A stretch of 64,000 bases of DNA from Streptomyces griseochromogenes (GTDB lineage: Bacteria; Actinomycetota; Actinomycetes; Streptomycetales; Streptomycetaceae): contig NZ_CP016279.1 in the NCBI RefSeq assembly GCF_001542625.1, positions 2,170,001-2,234,000 of the forward strand, read 5' to 3'. The notes beneath the pieces are model-generated. The model made no database searches. It saw only the letters and a list, made by a program, of their open reading frames with translations, and was not told the origin of the DNA. The translations under genes were made by a program, and so were the position numbers. This document shows positions 25,614 through 35,176 of this stretch, piece after piece. Numbering within the stretch: position 1 is the stretch's first letter; each line of letters begins with the position of its first letter.

Positions 25614-26489
25614 ATGAGCACGCGCACGCGGATCCCCTTCCTCAAGGGCCACGGCACCGAGAACGACTTCGTGATCGTCCCGGACCCCGAGAACGCCCTC
25701 GACCTCACCCCGGCCGCCGTCGCCGCCCTGTGCGACCGCCGCGCCGGGATCGGCGCCGACGGGGTGCTGCATGTCGTGCGGTCCGCCGCGCACCCGGAGG
25801 CCCGGAAGATGGCCGCCGAGGCGGAGTGGTTCATGGACTACCGCAACGGCGACGGCTCGGTCGCGGAGATGTGCGGCAACGGCACCCGTGTGTTCGCCCG
25901 CTACCTCCAGCAGGCCGGACATGTGGGCGAAGGCGACCTTGCGATCGCCACGCGCGCGGGTGTGAAGACCATCCACATCGCCAAGGACGGTGATGTCACC
26001 GTCGGCATGGGCCGTGCACGCCTGCCCGAGGGGGACGTCACGGTCGGCGTCGGCGAGCGCGGCTGGCCCGCGCGCAACGTGAACATGGGCAACCCGCACG
26101 CCGTCGCCTTCGTCGAGGACCTCGCGCACGCCGGCAACCTGTTCGCCCCGCCGTCGGTCGGCCCGGCCGGCGCCTACCCGGACGGCGTGAACGTCGAGTT
26201 CGTCGTGGACCGCGGCCCCGGCCACGTCGCGATGCGCGTGCACGAGCGCGGCTCCGGCGAGACCCGCTCGTGCGGCACGGGCGCGTGCGCGGTCGCCGTG
26301 GCCGCGGCCCGGCGCGACGGCGCCGACCCGGCCGTCACCGGCACCCCGGCGACATACACCGTGGATCTGCCCGGCGGGCGCCTGGTCATCACCGAGCGGC
26401 CCGACGGCGAGATCGAGATGACCGGTCCCGCCGTGATCGTCGCCGAGGGCGAGATCGACGCCGAGTGGCTTGAAAACGCCCTTCGCTGA
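25614..26489 (+). CDS. dapF: Diaminopimelate epimerase
   Basis: A 291-residue enzyme starting MSTRTRIPFLKGHGTENDFVIV. The two catalytic cysteines lie in AEMCGNGTR (Cys87) and ETRSCGTGACA, related by the pseudo-twofold symmetry of the fold. FLKGHGTENDF and VNMGNPHAV are also family motifs. It interconverts LL- and meso-diaminopimelate, needed for lysine and, in Streptomyces, for the LL-DAP peptidoglycan balance. The 15-residue ELEWLENALR-type tail is ordinary. Confidence 0.96.
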   Translation: MSTRTRIPFLKGHGTENDFVIVPDPENALDLTPAAVAALCDRRAGIGADGVLHVVRSAAHPEARKMAAEAEWFMDYRNGDGSVAEMCGNGTRVFARYLQQAGHVGEGDLAIATRAGVKTIHIAKDGDVTVGMGRARLPEGDVTVGVGERGWPARNVNMGNPHAVAFVEDLAHAGNLFAPPSVGPAGAYPDGVNVEFVVDRGPGHVAMRVHERGSGETRSCGTGACAVAVAAARRDGADPAVTGTPATYTVDLPGGRLVITERPDGEIEMTGPAVIVAEGEIDAEWLENALR

Positions 26490-26779
26490 CCTGGTGAAAC
26501 ATCGGCCGCGGCGGCCCGGTACGCTCTGATCGGCGGTTCCGGGCGGCCGGGTCCGTTCGAAACCGCGGCCGACTGCAGGGCAGTTGGCGCAAACTCTAAA
26601 CCTCTTTCTCGTCGCTCGATTGGGTGATCCGTTTCACGGTCGGCGAGAGGCGGTCGGCCGCGCGTGCTGGGCTCGATAGCATCAAGCACCGGCACGGACG
26701 GGGGAACGTTGCCATCCCTGAGCCGCGCACGCCCTGGGCTCCTGGGCTCCGTCCGCCGGTCGACGAGCCGGAGGTGCCC
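26490..26779. other. Intergenic stretch upstream of rshA
   Basis: About 290 bp between dapF and rshA with no gene. The frame of rshA is open through its last 155 bp but lacks a good start there. It must hold the rshA promoter; no hexamer pair stood out. Confidence 0.5.
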
Positions 26780-29026
26780 ATGAGTGCGGAGGCCACGAAC
26801 CCTGCGACCCCTGGCCCGGTAGCGCCCACAGCGCCCGCAGTGGCCCGCAGGAAGTCCCGGGCCCGGATCGACCTGCGCCGGCTCGGCCGGGCCGCGCTGC
26901 TCGGCCCCACCGCCCGCGGCAAGCTGCCCGACGCGATCGGCCACGTCGTCGAGGCGCACCGCGCCCACCACCCCGACGCGGACCTCGAACCCCTGCGCCG
27001 TGCCTACGTCCTGGCCGAGTCCTCGCACCGCGGCCAGATGCGCAAGAGCGGCGAGCCGTACATCACCCACCCGCTCGCCGTGACCCTGATCCTCGCCGAA
27101 CTCGGCGCGGAGACCACCACCTTGACGGCCTCTCTGCTCCACGACACCGTGGAGGACACCGATGTGACGCTCGATCAGGTGCGGGAACAGTTCGGCGAGG
27201 AGGTCCGTTATCTGGTCGACGGTGTCACCAAGCTGGAGAAGGTCGACTACGGGGCGGCGGCCGAGCCCGAGACCTTCCGCAAGATGCTCGTCGCCACGGG
27301 CAGCGACGTGCGGGTGATGTCGATCAAACTCGCCGACCGCCTGCACAACATGCGCACCCTCGGCGTGATGCGCCCCGAGAAACAGGCGCGGATCGCCAAG
27401 GTCACCCGCGACGTTCTCATCCCGCTCGCCGAACGGCTCGGTGTGCAGGCCCTGAAGACAGAGCTGGAAGACCTCGTCTTCGCCATCCTCCACCCCGAGG
27501 AACACGAGCACACCAGGGGCCTGATCGCCGCGAACGCGGCCCGCCCGGACGACACCCTCGCCGAGATCGCCGACGAGGTCCGCGGGGTGCTGCGCGAGGC
27601 CGACATCCCGGCCGAAGTCCTCATCCGCCCCCGGCACTTCGTCTCCGTCCACCGCGTGGCCCGCAAGCGCGGAGAACTGCGCGGCGCCGACTTCGGCCGC
27701 CTCCTGGTGCTGGTGAACGAGGACGCGGACTGTTACGGCGTCCTCGGCGAACTGCACACCTGCATGACGCCCGTCGTCTCCGAGTTCAAGGACTTCATCG
27801 CCGTACCGAAGTTCAACCTCTACCAGTCGCTGCACACCGCCGTGGCCCGTGCGGACGGCCAGGTCGTCGAAGTCCTCATCCGCACCCACCAGATGCACAA
27901 GGTCGCCGAGGCCGGAGTCGTCGCGCTCGGGAACCCGTACGCCCCCGGGGCCGACGACCCGGCCGACGGCGAGCGCGCCGACCCCACCCGCCCCGGCTGG
28001 CTCTCCCGTCTGCTCGACTGGCAGCAGGCCGCACCCGACCCCGACACCTTCTGGTCCACCCTGCGCGAGGACCTCGCCCAGGACCGCGAGATCACCGTCT
28101 TCCGGCCCGACGGCGGCACCCTGGGCCTGCCCGAGGGCGCCACGTGCGTCGACGCCGCCTACGCGCAGTACGGCGAGGACGCCCACGCCTGCATCGGCGC
28201 CCGCGTCAACGGCCGTCTGGCGACCCTCAGCACCGTCCTGAAGGACGGCGACAGCGTCCAGCTCCTGATGGGCCAGGACCCGGCCTCCGAGCCCTCCCGC
28301 GAGTGGCTGGAGCACGCCCACACCCCGGCCGCCCGCATCGCCATCCAGCGGTGGCTGGCGACGCATCCGGGCGGGGGAGCGGAGGGCGAGACGGACGGGA
28401 CGCCCGGGACGGCCGGGGGCGCGGGAAGGGACGCCGCCGCGACGAGCGGCCGGGGCACGGCGAACGCGGCCGCTCCGGCGAGCGGCGCGGCCGCCCGGTC
28501 CACCGGATCCGCCCGCTCCTCCCGCCCCGCCCGGTCCGCCGGGCCCGCCGGCGCCCACGCCGTCCGCCCGCGCGGTGCCGCCGTCCTCGCGGACCGGCCC
28601 GGAGCCGCCGTGCGCCTCGCCGGGTGCTGTACGCCCGTACCGCCCGACGAGATCACCGGCTTCACCGTGCGTGGGGGCGTGGTGACCGTGCACCGGGCGG
28701 GATGCGCGGCGGTGACGCACATGAAGAGCCGTGGGCGTGCGGAGACCGGCGTGCGCTGGGGAGAGGCCGCCGGGTGCCGGGTGACGCTGGTCGCTGAATC
28801 GTTCGGCCGCCCGCACCTGCTCGCCGACCTCACCGAGGCGATCGCCCAGGAAGGCGCCGAGATCGTCTCCGCGACCGTGGAACCCCCCAGCCAGCAGCGG
28901 GTGCGCCACACCTACACCCTCGAACTTCCCGACGCCGCCCACCTCCCGGCGCTCATGCGCGCCATGCGCGACGTGCCCGGGGTGTACGACGTGACCCGGG
29001 CCCAGCACCAGGCGCCGACTTCCTGA
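26780..29026 (+). CDS. rshA: RelA/SpoT-homologue RshA, (p)ppGpp hydrolase with divergent synthetase
   Basis: A 748-residue protein read from ATG 26780, with GGAGG 5 nt upstream. The HD hydrolase domain (about 65-210) is intact: RGQMRKSGEPYITHPLAV, LLHDTVEDTDV and IKLADRLHNMRTL. The synthetase domain (about 255-390) keeps KDFIAVPKFNLYQSLHTAV but the part matching E-x-x-D-L-x-A-x-R reads GADFGRLLVLV, and the usual AEFGxAAHWxYK reads AEAGVVALGNPY. A TGS domain (about 440-500) is followed by a long Ala/Gly/Ser-rich linker and a C-terminal ACT-like domain. S. coelicolor has a second RelA homologue of this name at this locus beside its ribosome-linked RelA. Confidence 0.9.
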   Translation: MSAEATNPATPGPVAPTAPAVARRKSRARIDLRRLGRAALLGPTARGKLPDAIGHVVEAHRAHHPDADLEPLRRAYVLAESSHRGQMRKSGEPYITHPLAVTLILAELGAETTTLTASLLHDTVEDTDVTLDQVREQFGEEVRYLVDGVTKLEKVDYGAAAEPETFRKMLVATGSDVRVMSIKLADRLHNMRTLGVMRPEKQARIAKVTRDVLIPLAERLGVQALKTELEDLVFAILHPEEHEHTRGLIAANAARPDDTLAEIADEVRGVLREADIPAEVLIRPRHFVSVHRVARKRGELRGADFGRLLVLVNEDADCYGVLGELHTCMTPVVSEFKDFIAVPKFNLYQSLHTAVARADGQVVEVLIRTHQMHKVAEAGVVALGNPYAPGADDPADGERADPTRPGWLSRLLDWQQAAPDPDTFWSTLREDLAQDREITVFRPDGGTLGLPEGATCVDAAYAQYGEDAHACIGARVNGRLATLSTVLKDGDSVQLLMGQDPASEPSREWLEHAHTPAARIAIQRWLATHPGGGAEGETDGTPGTAGGAGRDAAATSGRGTANAAAPASGAAARSTGSARSSRPARSAGPAGAHAVRPRGAAVLADRPGAAVRLAGCCTPVPPDEITGFTVRGGVVTVHRAGCAAVTHMKSRGRAETGVRWGEAAGCRVTLVAESFGRPHLLADLTEAIAQEGAEIVSATVEPPSQQRVRHTYTLELPDAAHLPALMRAMRDVPGVYDVTRAQHQAPTS

Positions 29027-29110
29027 AAAGGACGCCGCGGACCAACCCGTTCGAGTGGGCCGGGAGCGCGTCGTCGCCGCCGCGCACGCGCGCGCTGGTA
29101 GCCGTGATGC

Positions 29111-30622
29111 ATGCTGCTCAACCCCCGCCCGTGCCCGCGACGCCGGCCCGCCCGGCGCTGGAGGGCCGCCCTCCTCGCCTCCGCCGTCTCCGTCTGCCTC
29201 CTCGCCGCCACCGCCCCGGCCCAGCCCCTGGGCGTCGGAGACCGGCTCTTCCCGTACCTGGGCAACCCGGGATACGACGTGGCGTCGTACGACCTCTCCC
29301 TCACCTATGGCGGCACCAACGACAAGCCGCTGGAGGCCGTCACCACCATCGACGCCTGGACCACCGCGGACCTGGACCGCATCAACCTCGACTTCGCCCA
29401 CGGCACCGTCAAGTCCGTGCAGGTCGACGGCCGCCCCGCCACCTTCACCAGCGCGGGCGAGGACCTGGTCGTCACGCCGGACAGACCCCTGCACGAGGAC
29501 AGCTGGACGCGGATCACCGTGAAGCACACCAGCGAACCCGTCGCCGCCAAGGACCAGGACGGCGGCTGGGTGCAGACCTCCGACGGCCTCGCCATGGCGA
29601 ACCAGGCCGACGCCGCCCACCTGGTCTTCCCGTCCAACGACCACCCCTCCGACAAGGCGATGTTCACCTTCCGGGTCACCGCCCCGAACGGCTACACCGT
29701 CGTCGCCAACGGCGTCCCGGCCGGCAAGGACCGGGTCGGCGACTCCACGACCTGGACCTACCGCACCCAGCACCCCATGGCCACCGAACTCGCCCAGGTG
29801 TCCATCGGCCGCTCCGCCGTCGTGCGCCGCGAGGGACCGCACGGGCTTGTGCTGAGGGACGTCGTGCCCAGCGCCGACCGCAAGGCGCTCGAACCCTGGC
29901 TCGCGAAGACACCCGACCAGATCGCCTGGCTGGAGAGCAAGGTCGGCAGGTTCCCGTTCGAGACGTACGGCGTGCTCATGGCGCAGGCCTCCACCGGCTT
30001 CGAACTGGAGACACAGACCCTCTCGCTCTTCGAGAAACATGTGTTCACCGAGCCCGCCTACCCGCAGTGGTACATCGAGTCGATCATGGTGCACGAGCTG
30101 TCCCACCAGTGGTTCGGCGACAGCGTCAGCCCGCGCACCTGGTCCGACGTGTGGCTGAACGAGGGGCACGCCACCTGGTACGAGGCCCTCTACGCGCAGG
30201 AGAAGGCGCACAAGTCCCTGGACGACCGGATGAAGGCCGCCTACGGCTCCTCCGACCGCTGGCGTGAGGCCGGAGGCCCGCCCGCGATGCCCAAGGGGCC
30301 CGCGCCCGGCCAGAAGATCAGCATCTTCCGCCCCAACATCTACGACGGCGCGGCGCTGGTGCTGTACGCCCTGCGCCAGGAGATCGGCGGGCCGGCCTTC
30401 GAGCGCCTGGAGCGGACGTGGGTCCAGGAGCACCGGGACTCCACCGCGTCCACCGCCGACTTCGTCCGTCTCGCCTCGACCGTCGCCGGCCGTGATCTGA
30501 ACGGCTTCTTCAAGGCCTGGCTCTACGGCGACAAGACCCCGCCGATGCCCGGCCACCCGGACTGGAAGCCCACGGAACCGGCCAAGGAGGCCAAGGCGGG
30601 CAAGGGCCGGGCCCGGAAATAA
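29111..30622 (+). CDS. Secreted M1-family metallopeptidase
   Basis: A 503-residue protein with a basic N-terminus and a hydrophobic signal sequence (about residues 18-38, ending TAPAQP), so exported. Residues about 50-240 form the beta-sandwich N-domain. The zinc motif is HELSHQWFGDSVSPRTWSDVWLNEGHATW, giving H-E-x2-H-x18-E. FPFETYGVLMAQASTGFELETQT is the substrate-binding segment in place of GAMEN. The C-terminal helical domain is short, so the protein is smaller than classic aminopeptidase N. It ends in a Lys/Ala-rich tail. It should trim N-terminal residues from peptides outside the cell. Confidence 0.9.
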   Translation: MLLNPRPCPRRRPARRWRAALLASAVSVCLLAATAPAQPLGVGDRLFPYLGNPGYDVASYDLSLTYGGTNDKPLEAVTTIDAWTTADLDRINLDFAHGTVKSVQVDGRPATFTSAGEDLVVTPDRPLHEDSWTRITVKHTSEPVAAKDQDGGWVQTSDGLAMANQADAAHLVFPSNDHPSDKAMFTFRVTAPNGYTVVANGVPAGKDRVGDSTTWTYRTQHPMATELAQVSIGRSAVVRREGPHGLVLRDVVPSADRKALEPWLAKTPDQIAWLESKVGRFPFETYGVLMAQASTGFELETQTLSLFEKHVFTEPAYPQWYIESIMVHELSHQWFGDSVSPRTWSDVWLNEGHATWYEALYAQEKAHKSLDDRMKAAYGSSDRWREAGGPPAMPKGPAPGQKISIFRPNIYDGAALVLYALRQEIGGPAFERLERTWVQEHRDSTASTADFVRLASTVAGRDLNGFFKAWLYGDKTPPMPGHPDWKPTEPAKEAKAGKGRARK

Positions 30623-30756
30623 GGCGGTGACGAGACGGGCCGTGCCGTGCGACCATCGTCAGGTCGGCGCGGCACGGAGCACGGGAATCCCCCGGGGTGC
30701 TCGCGCGTTCTACCCTATGACCGCCTGAGCGGCATTCCCATCGACGTAAGGATCCA

Positions 30757-32250
30757 ATGACCTCCTCTTCTTCCCCTTCCCAGGACACCAAGCGCCTCGC
30801 GCACGACTATCCCGAAGGTCTTCGGGCCGATGCCCTGATGGAAGAGGACGTCGCCTGGAGCCACGAGATCGACGGCGAGCGGGACGGCGACCAGTTCGAC
30901 CGCTCCGAGCGCGCGGCCCTGCGCCGTGTGGCGGGCCTTTCCACCGAGCTGGAGGACGTCACCGAGGTCGAGTACCGACAGCTCCGCCTGGAGCGGGTCG
31001 TGCTCGTCGGGGTGTGGACCACCGGTACCGCGCAGGACGCGGACAACTCCCTCGCGGAGCTGGCCGCCCTCGCGGAGACGGCGGGCGCGGTCGTGCTCGA
31101 CGGCGTGATCCAGCGCCGTGACAAGCCCGACGCGGCCACCTACATCGGCTCCGGCAAGGCGCTGGAGCTGCGCGACATCGTCATCGAGACGGGCGCCGAC
31201 ACGGTCGTCTGCGACGGTGAGCTGAGCCCGGGCCAGCTGATCCAGCTGGAGGACGTCGTCAAGGTCAAGGTCATCGACCGTACGGCCCTGATCCTCGACA
31301 TCTTCGCCCAGCACGCCAAGTCCCGAGAGGGCAAGGCGCAGGTCTCGCTCGCGCAGATGCAGTACATGCTGCCCAGACTGCGCGGCTGGGGCCAGTCCCT
31401 GTCCCGCCAGATGGGCGGCGGCAAGGGCGGCGGCCTCGCCACCCGTGGTCCCGGTGAGACCAAGATCGAGACGGACCGGCGACGGATCCGCGAGAAGATG
31501 GCGAAGATGCGCCGGGAGATCGCGGAGATGAAGACCGGCCGCGAGATCAAGCGCCAGGAGCGCAGGCGCAACAAGGTGCCGTCCGTCGCCATCGCGGGCT
31601 ACACCAACGCCGGCAAGTCCTCCCTGCTCAACCGCCTCACGGGCGCCGGCGTCCTGGTCGAGAACGCCCTGTTCGCGACCCTGGACCCGACCGTGCGCCG
31701 CGCGGAGACCCCGAGCGGCCGGCTGTACACCCTGGCCGACACGGTCGGCTTCGTCCGGCATCTGCCGCACCACCTGGTCGAGGCGTTCCGCTCCACCATG
31801 GAGGAGGTCGGCGACGCCGACCTGATCCTGCACGTGGTGGACGGCTCGCATCCGGTGCCGGAGGAGCAGCTGGCCGCCGTCCGCGAGGTGATCAGGGACG
31901 TCGGCGCCACCCACGTACCCGAGATCGTCGTGATCAACAAGGCGGACGCGGCCGACCCGCTGGTCCTCCAGCGGCTGCTGCGGGTCGAGAAGCGCTCCAT
32001 CGCGGTGTCGGCCCGTACCGGCCTGGGCATCGAGGAGCTGCTCGCCCTGATCGACAGCGACCTGCCCCGCCCCTCGGTCGAGATCGAGGCGCTCGTACCG
32101 TACACGCACGGCAAGCTGGTCGCCCGCGCCCACACCGAGGGCGAGGTGATCTCCGAGGAGCACACCGCGGAGGGCACCCTGCTCAAGGTCCGGGTGCACG
32201 AGGAACTGGCGGCGGACCTGGCGCCCTACGCGCCCGCGTCCGCGGCCTGA
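30757..32250 (+). CDS. hflX: GTPase HflX
   Basis: A 497-residue protein starting MTSSSSPSQDTKRLAHDYPEG, with AAGGA 5 nt upstream. The N-terminal HflX domain (about 80-200) includes ATYIGSGKALEL and is followed by a coiled linker (GETKIETDRRRIREKMAKMRREI). The GTPase domain has G1 GYTNAGKSSLLNRLTG, G3 DTVGFVRHLPHHLVEAF and G4 NKADA. HflX binds the 50S subunit and splits stalled or stress-inactivated ribosomes. The gene ends at a strong hairpin (32263-32300). Confidence 0.95.
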   Translation: MTSSSSPSQDTKRLAHDYPEGLRADALMEEDVAWSHEIDGERDGDQFDRSERAALRRVAGLSTELEDVTEVEYRQLRLERVVLVGVWTTGTAQDADNSLAELAALAETAGAVVLDGVIQRRDKPDAATYIGSGKALELRDIVIETGADTVVCDGELSPGQLIQLEDVVKVKVIDRTALILDIFAQHAKSREGKAQVSLAQMQYMLPRLRGWGQSLSRQMGGGKGGGLATRGPGETKIETDRRRIREKMAKMRREIAEMKTGREIKRQERRRNKVPSVAIAGYTNAGKSSLLNRLTGAGVLVENALFATLDPTVRRAETPSGRLYTLADTVGFVRHLPHHLVEAFRSTMEEVGDADLILHVVDGSHPVPEEQLAAVREVIRDVGATHVPEIVVINKADAADPLVLQRLLRVEKRSIAVSARTGLGIEELLALIDSDLPRPSVEIEALVPYTHGKLVARAHTEGEVISEEHTAEGTLLKVRVHEELAADLAPYAPASAA

Positions 32251-32262
32251 CCCCGCACGGCA

Positions 32263-32300
32263 CGAAGGCCCGCCACCCTCTCCCGGGTGGCGGGCCTTCG
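32263..32300 (+). terminator. Terminator hairpin after hflX
   Basis: A perfect 16-bp stem (32263-32278 with 32285-32300) and a 6-nt loop, 12 bp past the hflX stop codon. It also lies 48 bp beyond the end of the convergent protease gene and may serve both strands. Confidence 0.85.
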
Positions 32301-32347
32301 TCATGCGGGTCGTACCCGAGGTGCGGGCCGTACCGGCACCGGTGCGG

Positions 32348-33544
32348 TCACCGGCCGCCGTACGTCCTGCTCATGTTCTGGTAGAGCGCCTCGGCCGTCC
32401 GCCCCAGCTGCGGGCCCGCCAGCCAGGTGTTGTCCGACGGACCGATGGAGGTGTTGGACACCAGCTCGGTCTTGCCGTTCACCACGCGGAACCAGCCGCC
32501 GCCGGAGGAGCCGCCGGTCATCGTGCAGCCGATCCGGTACATCGTCGGCAGCGTCGGGCTCAGCGAGAGCCGGCCCGGCCGGTCGATGCACTTGAACATC
32601 TTCAGCCCGTTGTACGGCGGAGCCGCCGGGTAGCCCCAGGCGCCCATGCTCGCCGCCGCGGCCGCGGACGGCGCCGAGAAGTCGACGTCGAGGGCAGCCC
32701 CGACCGTCTCCTCCAGCGACTTCGACCCGGCCTCGGGCTTCACATGCAGCACCGCGTAGTCGTACGCCGCGCCCGCGCCGCCCGTCTCCGAGCCGCCCTG
32801 GATCCACTGGTTCGACGTCGACGCCCAGTCCGCCCACCAGGTGCCGTAGGGGGCGACCTGCGAGGCGTTCGCGTTCGCCAGGTCCGCCTCGGACTTGCCG
32901 AGGTCGTTGTACGACGGCACGAAGGCGATGTTGCGGTACCAGCCACCGTCCTTTCCGGCGTGCACGCAGTGGCCCGCCGTCCACACCAGGTTGGACTTGC
33001 CCGGGTGGTTGACGTCCTTGATCACCGTGCCGGAGCAGACCATGTGGCCCTCGGGCGAGTCGAAGAAGACCTTGCCCACGGGTGCCGCGTTGTCGTGGTA
33101 CGGCGTCTTCTCCGGCCGGGCCTGCACGGGCCGCGGCTCCGGGTCGCTGACGCCCTGGTCGGCGGCGGCGTCCTTGGCGGTGACCGTCTTGTTGGCCTCC
33201 TTCGCGGACTTCATCCGCTCCGGCTTCCACAGACCGGCGATCACCGGGTTGACGAAGTCCTTGGCCTCACTGAGCCACTTGTTCTTGTCCCAGTCCTTCC
33301 AGCCGCCGTGCTGCCACTTGTCGACATCGATCCCGTGCTGCTTCAGCTTGTTCGCGATGTCGGCGGGAATGCGGACCTTGCCGCCGTCGTCGGCCTGCGA
33401 GGCCGAAGCGCCCGGCCGGCCGCTCGCCTTGTCGTCGCCGGAGCCGTTGCAGGCGGTGGCGGTGAGTGCCAGGACCGCGACGAGACCGGTCGCGGCGAGG
33501 ACGGTACGGCGCGGACGCGCCGAGGACCCAGGTGTGGAACGCAT
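32348..33544 (-). CDS. Secreted trypsin-fold serine protease (paralogue 1)
   Basis: A 398-residue protein starting MRSTPGSSARPRRTVLAATGLVAVLALTATACNG. The signal ends in the lipobox TATAC, so it is probably a lipoprotein. A charged domain rich in Lys, Asp and Trp (about 50-130: KLKQHGIDVDKWQHGGWKDWDKNKW) precedes the protease domain. The catalytic triad is visible: His in VWTAGHCVHAG, Asp in YDYAVLHV and Ser in GCTMTGGSSGGGW. Glu-specific or V8-like endopeptidases have this form. A second copy lies immediately upstream on the same strand with the same layout (33689-34927). Confidence 0.87.
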   Translation of the reverse strand: MRSTPGSSARPRRTVLAATGLVAVLALTATACNGSGDDKASGRPGASASQADDGGKVRIPADIANKLKQHGIDVDKWQHGGWKDWDKNKWLSEAKDFVNPVIAGLWKPERMKSAKEANKTVTAKDAAADQGVSDPEPRPVQARPEKTPYHDNAAPVGKVFFDSPEGHMVCSGTVIKDVNHPGKSNLVWTAGHCVHAGKDGGWYRNIAFVPSYNDLGKSEADLANANASQVAPYGTWWADWASTSNQWIQGGSETGGAGAAYDYAVLHVKPEAGSKSLEETVGAALDVDFSAPSAAAAASMGAWGYPAAPPYNGLKMFKCIDRPGRLSLSPTLPTMYRIGCTMTGGSSGGGWFRVVNGKTELVSNTSIGPSDNTWLAGPQLGRTAEALYQNMSRTYGGR

Positions 33545-33688
33545 GGTGCGATGACCCCCGATGAAATGTTGCTGACACCCCACTATGCCCGTGGAGTTGG
33601 GGACGGACGGCGGCGAGGCGGTGAAGGTTTCCGTGAGGCGCCGCGCCGCCGCCCATCCCCCCGATGTGCGGGTGAACCGCTCAGGCGC

Positions 33689-34927
33689 CTACTGCCCGGC
33701 GAACTTCTTGCTCACCGACTGGTACACGTTCTTGGCCACATCACCCAGCCGGGGACCGGCCAGCCAGCCCGAGGACACCGGGCCGATGGACGTGTTGGAC
33801 ACCAGCGCGGGCTTGCCGTCCGCGCCCGCCTCCACCCAGCCGCCGCCGGAGGAGCCGCCGGTCATCGTGCAGCCGATCCGGTACATCGTCGGGTCGTTCT
33901 TGGCGATCGACAGCCGGCCCGGCTTGTCCTGGCACTGGTACGCCAGCTGACCGTCGTACGGGGGCGCCGCCGGGTAGCCGGTGGCCGTGATGCTCTTCAC
34001 CTTCGGCACGGCCGGGGCGTTGAAGTTCACCGGAAGCGCGCCGCCGACCGTCTCCTCCAGCGACTTGCCGGCGTTGCCCTGCTCCGGCGTCACATGGATG
34101 ACGGCGAAGTCGTACGAGGCGCCCTTGCCGCCGGTCTCGCCGCCCTGGTCGATCCACTGCTGCGAGGTCTTGGCCGCGTCGGCCCACCAGACGCCGTACG
34201 GGGCGACCTCGGACCGGGAGGCGTGCTGCAGCTCGGCGGCCGGCTTGCCCTGGTTGTTGTACGACGGCACGAAGGCGATGTTGCGGTACCAGCCGCCCTT
34301 CTGGCCGGCGTGCACACAGTGGCCCGCCGTCCAGATGAGGTTGGACTTGCCCGGGTGCGCCGGGTCCTCGACGACCGTCGCCGAGCAGACCATGGTGCCC
34401 TCGGGGGAATCGAAGAACACCTTGCCCGACGTGGCAGCATTGGTGTGGTACGGCGGCTGGACCGCCCGCGCCTTCACCGGCTGCGGCGTCGGATCCGTCA
34501 CCCCCTGGTCACCGGAGATGTCGTTGTCGTCGACACCCTTGTCCTTGTCCGGGTCGTTGGCGCCCCGCATCCGGTCCGGGTCCCACAGACCCTTGATGAT
34601 CGGGTTGATGAAGTCGTTGGCCTCGCGCAGCCAGTCGTCCCGGTTCCAGTTCTTCCAGGCGCCGTGCTTCCACTTGTCGATGTCGATCCCGTGCTCTTTG
34701 AGCTTGTTCTTGATGTCGTCCGGGATCTTGATCTTTCCGTCGCCGGACCCGCCGGCGGTCGCGCTCGCGGTCGGCTGACCGTTGGCGTTGTCGTCACCGT
34801 CGCCGTTGCACGCGGTGGCCGTCAGCGCGAGCGTGGAGACGAGAGCGACCGTCGCCAGCACGGGGGAGGTCCGGCGCGGCGCGCCCCTCCCTCGGCGAAC
34901 GGTGAACGACGGCCGTATGGATCGCAT
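33689..34927 (-). CDS. Secreted trypsin-fold serine protease (paralogue 2)
   Basis: A 412-residue paralogue of the preceding gene, starting MRSIRPSFTVRRGRGAPRR with lipobox TATACNG. The N-terminal domain again has KLKEHGIDIDKWKHGAWKNWNRDDW, and the triad is His in IWTAGHCVHAG, Asp in YDFAVIHV and Ser in GCTMTGGSSGGGW. The two proteins share most motifs but differ through the linker, so the duplication is not recent. Only about 145 bp separate them. The Trp-rich N-terminal domain may be a prodomain or a cell-wall binding region; this is not known. Confidence 0.87.
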   Translation of the reverse strand: MRSIRPSFTVRRGRGAPRRTSPVLATVALVSTLALTATACNGDGDDNANGQPTASATAGGSGDGKIKIPDDIKNKLKEHGIDIDKWKHGAWKNWNRDDWLREANDFINPIIKGLWDPDRMRGANDPDKDKGVDDNDISGDQGVTDPTPQPVKARAVQPPYHTNAATSGKVFFDSPEGTMVCSATVVEDPAHPGKSNLIWTAGHCVHAGQKGGWYRNIAFVPSYNNQGKPAAELQHASRSEVAPYGVWWADAAKTSQQWIDQGGETGGKGASYDFAVIHVTPEQGNAGKSLEETVGGALPVNFNAPAVPKVKSITATGYPAAPPYDGQLAYQCQDKPGRLSIAKNDPTMYRIGCTMTGGSSGGGWVEAGADGKPALVSNTSIGPVSSGWLAGPRLGDVAKNVYQSVSKKFAGQ

Positions 34928-35176
34928 GGTGGTGACTCCCCCTGCTGTAAAGGAACTCGGCGCTTCGGCCCTGACAACGGGACCACACACTATGTGGTCG
35001 CTGTGGGGGAGTTCCGACGGTACGGCAACGGTTCGGCTACAAGCCGTCTGACCAGCCCGTCATCCCGGGACTGTCCTCGTCGTCGGCCACCCGATACCAT
35101 CGGCGGCGCGCGCCGGGGGCGCGCACAACGGGGTCAAGCTCGTGTAGTGGTGTCCAAGTTCTGTGGAAGTGTGGAA

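Noticed and set aside
26174..30556. A 1,460-codon open frame on the minus strand
   Set aside because: It runs antisense to dapF, rshA and the M1 peptidase, all with intact motifs, and has the composition of a shadow frame.
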